Source of the DNA: Synergistaceae bacterium
GTDB lineage: Bacteria; Synergistota; Synergistia; Synergistales; Synergistaceae
DNA length: 14,067 bases
Assembly (NCBI GenBank): GCA_031271065.1
Contig: JAISWP010000134.1
Coordinates: 1 to 14,067 of the forward strand
Direction: 5' to 3'
Shown here: piece by piece, positions 6,942 through 13,096 of the stretch
Layout: each line of letters opens with the position of its first letter
How positions within the stretch are numbered: the stretch's first letter is position 1
Notes under the pieces: generated by a model
The model's database searches: none
The model's input: only the letters and a program-made list of their open reading frames with translations
What the model was told of the DNA's origin: nothing
Translations under genes and position numbers: made by a program

Positions 6942-7637
6942 CTAGACGAGGTCTTCGTTGTAATCCATGAGATCGGGGGACCAGTTGTAGCGCAGCAGAC
7001 GGAACTGTCCCCACTCCGCCGGAACTCTCCTGTACTCCGCCATGTGAAGGGCGCAGTGATCCAGGCCAAAGCGGAATATATCCCCCAGGCTGAGGTCGAA
7101 AAGCCCGCAGAGCATACCCCACATGATAGCGCCGTGCGCGACTATGAGTACCCTCTCCATACCGGCGGAACCCTCTATGATGCGGTTCAGCGTCGCGACG
7201 CCGCGCACGCTGACCTCCCGGAACGTCTCCCCTCCCGGGGCTCCGACGTTTCCCAGGTCAAGCCCTCGATCGCGGAATATATCAACGTAGCCTTCCTTAA
7301 TATCGTCTTTTGTCATCCCGTCCCAGACGCCCATATTGATCTCCCTGAGCCCGCTGTCCCGTTCCGGCTTGAGGGGGTCTTTCTGCAGAGAGGCGACGAT
7401 ATCCGCCGTGGCGGCGGCCCTTTTTAGGTCGCTGGAAATTATCCTGTCCATCTTTATCCCGGAGAGGACCGAACCTATCCTGCGCGCCTGACGCTCCCCC
7501 AGTTCGGCCAGGGGATAATCGGTCTGCCCGTATACATATTTCCTGTCGTCCGGAAACTCCGGCTTGCCGTGACGAAGCAGAAATATCAACAATCTGTCCG
7601 GCCCCTTCTTACTTCTTTTCCCTTTAGCAGCAGGCAT
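6942..7637 (-). CDS. histidine phosphatase superfamily protein (phosphoglycerate mutase-like)
   Basis: A 231-residue protein. LLRHGKPE (20-27) holds the RHG motif, with H23 as the phospho-accepting nucleophile and R22 beside it. SSDLKRAAATA (68-78, R73), LREINMGVWDG (97-107, E99) and VAHGAIMWG (166-174, H168) complete the two-histidine catalytic site. The layout is that of the cofactor-independent GpmB/CobC/AlphaC-type branch, which contains phosphatases of sugar phosphates and nucleotide-loop intermediates as well as mutases; the substrate cannot be read. A basic 14-residue N-terminal tail precedes the domain. ATG 7637-7635 has GGGAG about 10 nt upstream. First gene of the operon with buk, whose TTG start lies 12 nt past this stop. 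No cobalamin genes are nearby. Confidence 0.87.
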   Translation of the reverse strand: MPAAKGKRSKKGPDRLLIFLLRHGKPEFPDDRKYVYGQTDYPLAELGERQARRIGSVLSGIKMDRIISSDLKRAAATADIVASLQKDPLKPERDSGLREINMGVWDGMTKDDIKEGYVDIFRDRGLDLGNVGAPGGETFREVSVRGVATLNRIIEGSAGMERVLIVAHGAIMWGMLCGLFDLSLGDIFRFGLDHCALHMAEYRRVPAEWGQFRLLRYNWSPDLMDYNEDLV

Positions 7638-7682
7638 ACGCCGACAACTCCCTTTCCTCTCGCATCACAAACATTTAAAAAG

Positions 7683-7709
7683 TTTACACCATTATAAAAC
7701 CGGTGTGAA
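7683..7709 (-). promoter_or_regulatory. promoter -10 with overlapping inverted repeat, histidine phosphatase-buk operon
   Basis: On the minus strand TATAAT lies at 7696-7691, about 54 bp before the phosphatase ATG. It sits inside an imperfect inverted repeat: TTTACACC (7683-7690) and GGTGTGAA (7702-7709), 7 of 8 positions complementary, with an 11-nt spacer. This is the geometry of a repressor site covering the -10. No strong -35 box is visible. Both promoter and operator are sequence-based inferences. Confidence 0.45.
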
Positions 7710-7783
7710 TATAAACATCTGAAAACAGCAGCGTATCCGTTCGCATGATGTTATATCCTGCGGCATTTTCCGTTATGCCTATC

Positions 7784-7792
7784 TGATATAAT
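7784..7792 (+). promoter_or_regulatory. extended -10 promoter upstream of CheX-like gene 2
   Basis: TGATATAAT (7784-7792) is a consensus extended -10 element (TGN plus TATAAT), 33 nt before the CheX-like ATG. The same nonamer precedes the FMN-binding gene at 9378-9386. The -35 region is poor, as is common for extended -10 promoters. Confidence 0.55.
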
Positions 7793-7825
7793 ATGTCTTG
7801 ACTTTCTGACGGGAGCAAATGTCGC

Positions 7826-8308
7826 ATGGATAAAACGACCCTACCGGCAACCTTGGTGAATTCTTATGTCGCGGCGCTCATAAGCGTAAGCGAGGGCGTC
7901 GGGATCGCCGCCAGTTTTGTAAAAACAAATACGGCCACGGGCGTAAAAGCGCCCGGGAGCAGAGCGGCCGCTTTCATCGGCATAGTAGGCGCGCCCCGTC
8001 ATAGCACGGTCGCGCTTATGGCCGATCTGCCGGCGTTCGAAGCCTACGTCGGAGCTTTCACCGGAGGAATGATAAAGCCGGACGTGGACGATTCGATGTC
8101 GATGAGCGTGCTGGGCGAAATGACCAACATGATAAGCGGGCGGGCGCTGATATACGCGGATATGGAAGGTCTGGACATAACGCCCCCTCAGCTGTTTTCC
8201 GGCAGCAATATAAAACTCTCCCCCACGGTAAAGGCAAACGTAAAGAGCTTCACACTACCTTTCGATGTCGGCCAGGGAAGGGTGTATCTGGTATTGTCAG
8301 TGTATTGA
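7826..8308 (+). CDS. CheX-like phosphatase-family protein, paralogue 2
   Basis: A 160-residue protein that aligns end to end, nearly without gaps, with the CheX-like protein at 3440-3928 and is identical at well over half of positions by eye. Shared blocks include TLVNSY, ALISVS, APGSRAAA, FEAYV, FTGGM, MSMSVLGE, DITPPQ and VKSFTLPF. The catalytic ExxN motif is intact (GEMTNMISG; E98, N101), so phosphatase activity on a phospho-receiver is plausible. GGGAG (7811-7815) is 10 nt before the ATG. It is transcribed alone, divergent from the histidine phosphatase, with no chemotaxis gene nearby. The two copies bracket the serpin and butyrate kinase block, consistent with an old duplication. The partner receiver domain is unknown; the downstream hybrid kinase has two candidates. 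Confidence 0.8.
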   Translation: MDKTTLPATLVNSYVAALISVSEGVGIAASFVKTNTATGVKAPGSRAAAFIGIVGAPRHSTVALMADLPAFEAYVGAFTGGMIKPDVDDSMSMSVLGEMTNMISGRALIYADMEGLDITPPQLFSGSNIKLSPTVKANVKSFTLPFDVGQGRVYLVLSVY

Positions 8309-8434
8309 ATCGACACACTCCACGGCCGAAGCCGGGGGGGCAATTTATCGCGGACGGGATTTTCGGCTGAACCGGCAGGGGTAACGACTAAAATGATAAT
8401 ACGGAGACGAGCCCTCTGCCGCATTGAGCGGGCG

Positions 8435-8463
8435 GCGCCGCTATTGCGCATACCCCGCGGCGC
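8435..8463. other. GC-rich inverted repeat in the gap before the ECF gene
   Basis: GCGCCGC (8435-8441) and GCGGCGC (8457-8463) pair perfectly across a 15-nt loop, ending exactly where the ECF promoter's -35-like TTTACT begins. No T-run follows, so it is not a typical intrinsic terminator. It could be a protein-binding site just upstream of the promoter, or chance in GC-rich DNA. I recognise no riboswitch in the rest of the 8309-8463 gap. Confidence 0.25.
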
Positions 8464-8493
8464 TTTACTGATAATCCTAGTAAATGCTAAAAT
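8464..8493 (+). promoter_or_regulatory. promoter of ECF S component gene (leaderless geometry)
   Basis: TTTACT (8464-8469) matches four of six -35 positions. After an 18-nt spacer the extended -10 TGCTAAAAT follows (hexamer TAAAAT 8488-8493). The hexamer ends 6 nt before the ATG at 8500, placing the predicted transcription start on or beside the A of the start codon. AAATGCTAAAATAT (8482-8495) is identical to the core upstream of CheX-like gene 1. Confidence 0.6.
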
Positions 8494-8499
8494 ATTTTC

Positions 8500-9012
8500 A
8501 TGAGAAAAAACAGCGGGATATACAACGTGGTCATCGCCGGGCTCTTCGCTGGGGTGATTTTTATTATGACCGCCTACTTTCCGAGAATACCGACGGCGAG
8601 AGGATATATCCACGTCGGGGATGCGGCTGTATACCTCGCGGCTTCCATCCTGCCCCAGCCTGCGGCGGCGATGGCTGCGGCGATCGGGGGTTTTCTGGCT
8701 GACGCGATGTCGGGTTACATGATCTGGGCTCCATACACCCTGCTCATCAAGGCATGTCTCACCCTAGCGTTTACGGCGCGTAAGGACACGATCATGAGCG
8801 GAAGGAACATGTTCGCGGCGGTGCTGGCGTTCCCGATAACAGCGGGCGGCTACTACCTGGCCGCGTGGATCATGACGGGAAACGCGGTGGTTTCGCTCGC
8901 GGAGGTCCCGCCCAATCTGTTTCAGGCAGGAGGCAGCATTGTCCTTTACATGCTTTTTGCCTCCTGCATGGACAAGGCGGGGGTAAAAACCCGCCTCGAG
9001 GGAAACGCCTGA
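8500..9012 (+). CDS. ECF transporter S component (substrate-binding membrane subunit)
   Basis: A 170-residue, very hydrophobic protein with about six membrane segments (roughly 8-27, 40-57, 58-72, 76-93, 104-124, 143-160). TARGYIHVGDAAVYLAA (32-48), GGFLADAMSGY (63-73) and WAPYTLLIKA (76-85) match the ECF_trnsprt/HmpT-YpaA-like S component group. These proteins capture a vitamin or related small molecule and work with a shared EcfA/EcfA'/EcfT energising module, absent here, so this would be a solitary group II S component. Substrate cannot be assigned, and no thiamine, riboflavin or folate gene or riboswitch is adjacent. There is no Shine-Dalgarno before ATG 8500. The next in-frame ATG would delete the first helix, so the first start is preferred and the mRNA is probably leaderless. 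A strong terminator follows. Confidence 0.82.
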   Translation: MRKNSGIYNVVIAGLFAGVIFIMTAYFPRIPTARGYIHVGDAAVYLAASILPQPAAAMAAAIGGFLADAMSGYMIWAPYTLLIKACLTLAFTARKDTIMSGRNMFAAVLAFPITAGGYYLAAWIMTGNAVVSLAEVPPNLFQAGGSIVLYMLFASCMDKAGVKTRLEGNA

Positions 9013-9043
9013 TTAATTATCCCCGGCAATTTGAATACTTCTT

Positions 9044-9075
9044 CGCCCGAGACGGCGTCTCGGGCGTTCTTTTTT
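9044..9075 (+). terminator. rho-independent terminator after the ECF gene
   Basis: A perfect 10-bp GC-rich stem, CGCCCGAGAC (9044-9053) with GTCTCGGGCG (9057-9066), closes a 3-nt loop and is followed by TTCTTTTTT (9067-9075). It lies 32 nt past the ECF stop codon and isolates that gene from the downstream signalling operon. Confidence 0.93.
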
Positions 9076-9380
9076 GGAAAGAGGCGCGTTCTGATCAGGA
9101 TCAGCGGCATATCAGCGCCGTTCGGCGAAAAAATCGTCCTGAAAAACATAGACCGGTTCGTCACCGCTGCGCATACTGGCCGGGGTCGCAGGTCCTGGCG
9201 GCAGAGCCGCCAAGCTGAACCGCGGCGCGAGCGGCGGCGGTAAGTATGCCTCAATGGATCTCGGCCAGTTCCGAGCGCAGGGAACGGGCGGCGCCCGTCA
9301 CTTCATCGGCAGCGGACAGCCTCTCGGCGGCGGGGATTTGGGAAGAGAACCCCTAACTGTACGGTGATGGTATACGATGA
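9076..9380. other. non-coding stretch with possible decayed gene relics
   Basis: No convincing intact gene lies between the terminator and the next promoter. On the plus strand, about 9079-9155 encodes VLIRISGISAPFGEKIVLKN and then IDRFVTA, which resembles the first strands of an ABC-transporter ATPase, but the frame then runs into arginine-rich, non-protein-like sequence and stops at 9241-9243. On the minus strand, about 9352-9254 encodes GFSSQIPAAERLSAADEVTG then AARSLRSELAEIH and a stop, reminiscent of the C-terminal helix of a methyl-accepting chemotaxis protein, with no body upstream. A short hairpin (9196-9212, 7-bp stem, AGA loop) lies between. The pseudogene reading is tentative; both matches are short. 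Confidence 0.25.
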
Positions 9381-9386
9381 TATAAT
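9378..9386 (+). promoter_or_regulatory. extended -10 promoter of the FMN-binding/hybrid kinase/binding protein operon
   Basis: TGATATAAT (9378-9386) is a consensus extended -10, identical to the one before CheX-like gene 2. The predicted start near 9393 leaves a leader of about 42 nt that contains the palindrome TAAAATTTTA (9392-9401) and the Shine-Dalgarno GGGGGA. The -35 region is weak. The decamer GTGATGGTAT just upstream (9364-9373) also occurs at 3373-3382, upstream of CheX-like gene 1. Confidence 0.55.
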
Positions 9387-9434
9387 TAACTTAAAATTTT
9401 AGGTTTGACTCCTCTTTATTGGGGGAACTTTATT

Positions 9435-9911
9435 ATGAAAATAATTTACTCTGTCCTGATAGTCATTCTGATACTGCTCGCGGCTGCAGGGTATAATTAT
9501 TCGTATTCGGCTGCCGGCAGCCGGAAACTCCGGGACGGATACTACACGGCGGAGGCGGCCGAGTATATACACGGATGGAAGGAGTTCATCACGATATACG
9601 TCAACAACGGCCGGATAGTGACGGCGGAGTACAACGCCAAGAACAGAAGCGGTTTGATCAAATCGTGGGATATGGACTACATGCGCGTGATGAACGAAAC
9701 CGACGGAAACTATCCGAACCGGTACGCCCGCGGGTACGCTTCGGCTCTCATCGCGAATCAAAGCACAGAGAGAATAGACGCCATGTCCGGCGCCACCGAA
9801 TCCTACCGCTCTTTCATGCTTCTCGCGGACGCCGTGATCACGCAGGCAAAGGCGGGAGACAAGAGCGTGGCTTTCGTGAACGTGCCGGAACCGGGCCAGG
9901 CCGGCCGATGA
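9435..9911 (+). CDS. membrane-anchored FMN-binding domain protein (covalent FMN type)
   Basis: A 158-residue protein with an N-terminal membrane anchor (about 4-20) and an exported FMN_bind domain (about 34-138). DAMSGATESY (115-124) contains the S-G-A-T motif in which the threonine (T121) is normally linked to FMN through a phosphoester by the flavin transferase ApbE, as in RnfG, NqrC and other extracytoplasmic flavoproteins. DGYYTAEA (34-41) and ITIYVNNGRIVTAEYN (52-67) match the start of the domain. The ATG at 9435 is chosen over an upstream in-frame start because GGGGGA (about 9421-9426) precedes it and the signal anchor begins there. Its TGA overlaps the kinase ATG (ATGA, 9908-9911), so the two are translationally coupled. 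A redox or electron-transfer role beside a sensor kinase is inferred, not shown. Confidence 0.85.
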   Translation: MKIIYSVLIVILILLAAAGYNYSYSAAGSRKLRDGYYTAEAAEYIHGWKEFITIYVNNGRIVTAEYNAKNRSGLIKSWDMDYMRVMNETDGNYPNRYARGYASALIANQSTERIDAMSGATESYRSFMLLADAVITQAKAGDKSVAFVNVPEPGQAGR

Positions 9912-12900
9912 TTTTTGCGAAGCTCAAAAAGAGCATCGTCCCCCGAATAATCATCATGACCCTGCTGTCGGCCATCACTCTGGCGGTGGTGCTCATGGCA
10001 GTCATGACGTATTTCATGAATTCCCTCACAAACACCATCCTGCTCAGCATAATGCAGCCGATAGCGAAAACCGCGGCCCAGAGCGTGGAAGGCAACATGC
10101 ACATGCTTGCCGACCGCTTCTTCATGATACGGGACAGCAGCGCGTTCAGCTCTCCTGCCGGCGGGCCGGAGGAAACGCAGAGGATAATCGGCGGCATCAT
10201 GTCCGGCATCGAATTTGTATGGCTCGGACTCTACGAACAGGACGGGACCCTGTACACGGGAAGCGGCGACAGCCCTTACAGCCTGCTGGGGACGAATCTG
10301 TACGACCTCATGCGCTCGACGGATAACCTCGTGATAGAGGATACGTCCGTGGGGACCGCGGGGCTCGAAATAGTGATGGGCGTACCGGTAAAAGGCGAAG
10401 GCTCCGGATCCGGGGGACCGTCTGACGAACGTCCCGCGGCCCGCTATCTGGCCGGCAGCTACAAGTACGACCTCCTGAGCGACGTGCTGAGCAACATCAA
10501 CATCGGGGCGAACGGCATGGCTTTCATCATAAACCAGGACGGGAACCTGCTCGCTCACAGGGACTTGGGCAAGGTGTACAGCATGGAGGCCATAACGAAA
10601 AGCCTCGGAGAGGACAGTGCGGCAAAATATGTGATACAGCTGATGAAGGAAGGGCAGACAGGCTCGGCTCTGCTGAACCTCGAAGATGGCAGGGCCTTTA
10701 TAAGCTACGCCCCGATAAGGGGGACCCGCTGGTCGCTGGGCATAGCCGCGCCGCGCGGCGACTTCCTCACGGCGATGCGATACGCCGTCCTGACGAGCGT
10801 CTGCCTGACCGCCGCCGCCCTGGCCGCGTTCGCCCTGTCGATATCGTACTTCCTCCAGAGGATACTGATGACCCCCCTGGCGGCACTGACAGAGGAGGCG
10901 CGGCACATAGCCCTCGGTCAGTTCGACGGAGAGTTCCCGGCCTGCTTCAAAGGCCGGGAGGATGAAATAGGAACGCTCGGCGCCGCGTTCGTCATGATGT
11001 CCGACGCGATCAGGCACGTCATAACCGACACCGGGAAACTGACAAAAGCGACCCGAGCCGGACACCTGGGGAACAGGGCCGACGCGGCCGCTCACCTCGG
11101 CAATTACCATATCATCATATCCGGCATAAATTCCACCCTGGACGTCATCTGCTCCCACCTGAACGTACTGCCCGACGCGCTGGCGTTTTTCGACGAGTCC
11201 GGGCCGATATTCAGGAACAGCGCTATGGATGCGCTCATATCCCGTCACAGCACGATCTTCGGCGGAAAGAACATGCTGGCCGGGATACTCTCCGCCGGAA
11301 AATCGGAGGAACTGCCGGACAGCGTCAGAACAATGTTCGACTCGAACGCGCCGGGCAGCGGCACATATTCGGCGGACATCACCGTGCCTATGGACAGCGG
11401 GGAGGAGTTCAACTACTCCCTCAAGCTGCGCAGGGCGGGAAAAGACGAGAATCCCGTCTGCGTGATGCTGGTGATGATAGACGTGAGCCAGCTGACGAGG
11501 GCCAAAGAGGACGCGGAGACAGCAAGCAGAGCCAAGAGCGGATTTTTGGCGAACATGAGTCACGAGATACGGACTCCGATGAACGCCATAATAGGGATGA
11601 CGGAGGTGGCCAGAGTCTCGTCCAGCATAGAACGCAAGGATTACTGCCTGGGGAAGATCAACGACGCCTCCACGCACCTGCTGGGTGTCATCAACGACAT
11701 CCTCGACATGTCCAAGATAGAGGCGGACAAGTTCGAACTGTCCTTCGCGGAGTTCAACTTCGAGAAGGTGCTCCAGAAGGTCACGAACGTCATAAATTTC
11801 CGGATAGAGGAGAAGCGTCAGTTCTTCAGCGTCCATGTGGACAAGCACATTCCCCGCATGATGATAGGGGACGATCAGCGGCTGGCTCAGGTCATCACGA
11901 ACCTGCTGTCGAACTCCGTCAAGTTCACTCCGGAGGAGGGCGTCATCCGCCTCGGCGCAAAGCTCCTCAAAGAGGACAACGGTATCTGCACGATACAGAT
12001 AGAGGTCACGGACACCGGGATAGGAATTTCGGACGATCAGAAGGAGAGGCTGTTCACTTCGTTCGAACAGGCCGACAACGGAATATCCCGCAAATTCGGA
12101 GGCACCGGGCTCGGGCTCGCCATCTCCAAGCGCATAGTGGAGATGATGAACGGCAGGATATGGATAGAGTCCGAACTTGGACGCGGCTCCAAATTCGCCT
12201 TCACGATACAGGTGCTGCGGGCGGAGGACGAAGCGGAGGATACGCTGCGGCCCGGCATAAACTGGAGCACGATGAGGGTACTCGCCGTCGACGATATGGA
12301 GGAAGTGCGGGAGTACATGGGCGAGATAATGCGCGCGCTGGGCGTGACCTGCGACTTCGCGGCGAGCGGCGGGGAGGCCCTCGATATGATAGAAAAAAGC
12401 GGAGGCTACGACATATATTTCGTGGACTGGAAGATGCCCGGCATGGACGGAATAGAGCTGTCGCGCAGGATACAGCGGAACGGCGCGGACAACGTGATTA
12501 TAATGATATCTGCCAGCGAATGGACGATGATAGAGGACGAGGCCAGAGAGGCGGGAGTGCGCAAATTCCTTAACAAACCGATCTTTGCCTCCTCCATAGC
12601 CGACTGCATCAGCGAATGTCTCGGTCATAACAGCGCCGCTCCGCCGCGCGGCGAAGAACAGTATGAAGCGATACCGGACTTCGAGGGTTATCACGTGATA
12701 CTGGCCGAGGACATCGAGGTAAACAGGGAGATAGTGCTGTCGTTCCTGGAGCCGACTCATCTCTCCGTCGACTGCGCCTTCAACGGAGCCGAGGCCCTGC
12801 GGATGTTCAGCGAGTCGCCGGAGAAATATGACCTCATATTCATGGATATCCAGATGCCCGAAATGGACGGATACGAGGCCTCGCGCCGCATCAGAGCCCT

Positions 12901-13096
12901 CGATGCGAAACGGGCGCGTGAGATACCCATAGTCGCTATGACGGCAAACGTATTCAAAGAGGATATAGAGCGCTGCCTGGAAGCCGGAATGAACGACCAC
13001 CTGGGCAAGCCTATCGATATGGGCCAGGTGGTGCGCAAACTGAGTAAATATCTGCTGGAAAAACAGATGCCAAAACAGGAGGTCGATCTGCCATGA
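9908..13096 (+). CDS. hybrid sensor histidine kinase, Cache-HAMP-PAS-like-HisKA-HATPase-REC-REC
   Basis: A 1062-residue inner-membrane protein. TM1 (about 13-35) and TM2 (about 293-315) flank an extracytoplasmic Cache-like domain (WSLGIAAP at 275-282 near its end), followed by HAMP (about 318-375) and a PAS-like segment (about 412-528, LPDALAFFDESGPIFRNSAM). The kinase core has the H-box SHEIRTPMNAIIGM (551-564, H552), N-box ITNLLSNSVKF (663-673), DTGIGIS (702-708) and GGTGLGLAIS (731-740). Two receivers follow: REC1 (790-905; D795/D796, D840, K890) and REC2 (929-1050; E934/D935, D980, T1012, K1034), both with full phosphorylation sites. There is no HPt or DNA-binding output domain, so the phosphate must pass to separate proteins not seen here. 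It starts at the ATG overlapping the FMN-binding gene's stop and ends overlapping the binding-protein start. A long open frame on the opposite strand is a shadow. Confidence 0.93.
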   Translation: MIFAKLKKSIVPRIIIMTLLSAITLAVVLMAVMTYFMNSLTNTILLSIMQPIAKTAAQSVEGNMHMLADRFFMIRDSSAFSSPAGGPEETQRIIGGIMSGIEFVWLGLYEQDGTLYTGSGDSPYSLLGTNLYDLMRSTDNLVIEDTSVGTAGLEIVMGVPVKGEGSGSGGPSDERPAARYLAGSYKYDLLSDVLSNINIGANGMAFIINQDGNLLAHRDLGKVYSMEAITKSLGEDSAAKYVIQLMKEGQTGSALLNLEDGRAFISYAPIRGTRWSLGIAAPRGDFLTAMRYAVLTSVCLTAAALAAFALSISYFLQRILMTPLAALTEEARHIALGQFDGEFPACFKGREDEIGTLGAAFVMMSDAIRHVITDTGKLTKATRAGHLGNRADAAAHLGNYHIIISGINSTLDVICSHLNVLPDALAFFDESGPIFRNSAMDALISRHSTIFGGKNMLAGILSAGKSEELPDSVRTMFDSNAPGSGTYSADITVPMDSGEEFNYSLKLRRAGKDENPVCVMLVMIDVSQLTRAKEDAETASRAKSGFLANMSHEIRTPMNAIIGMTEVARVSSSIERKDYCLGKINDASTHLLGVINDILDMSKIEADKFELSFAEFNFEKVLQKVTNVINFRIEEKRQFFSVHVDKHIPRMMIGDDQRLAQVITNLLSNSVKFTPEEGVIRLGAKLLKEDNGICTIQIEVTDTGIGISDDQKERLFTSFEQADNGISRKFGGTGLGLAISKRIVEMMNGRIWIESELGRGSKFAFTIQVLRAEDEAEDTLRPGINWSTMRVLAVDDMEEVREYMGEIMRALGVTCDFAASGGEALDMIEKSGGYDIYFVDWKMPGMDGIELSRRIQRNGADNVIIMISASEWTMIEDEAREAGVRKFLNKPIFASSIADCISECLGHNSAAPPRGEEQYEAIPDFEGYHVILAEDIEVNREIVLSFLEPTHLSVDCAFNGAEALRMFSESPEKYDLIFMDIQMPEMDGYEASRRIRALDAKRAREIPIVAMTANVFKEDIERCLEAGMNDHLGKPIDMGQVVRKLSKYLLEKQMPKQEVDLP

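Noticed and set aside
8309..8463. A riboswitch upstream of the ECF transporter gene
   Set aside because: I recognise no conserved core of thiamine, FMN, cobalamin, THF or preQ1 riboswitches, and the promoter sits immediately before the ATG, so this stretch would not be in the main mRNA.
9031..9243. A 70-codon plus-strand frame in the gap after the ECF gene, considered as a small protein
   Set aside because: It reads through the strong terminator hairpin, has no Shine-Dalgarno and ends in an arginine-rich tail. At most part of it is a gene relic.
9171..9249. A 79-nt element bounded by GCATACT and AGTATGC, considered as a tRNA-like or structured RNA
   Set aside because: The end pairing is 7 bp like an acceptor stem, but there is no D-arm, anticodon arm, TTC loop or CCA. 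A 7-bp pair is expected by chance in a gap this size.
9803..13000. A 1065-codon open frame on the minus strand, antisense to the hybrid kinase
   Set aside because: The plus-strand frame has every histidine kinase and receiver motif. The antisense translation shows no domain-like pattern and is explained by GC-rich codon bias of the real gene.
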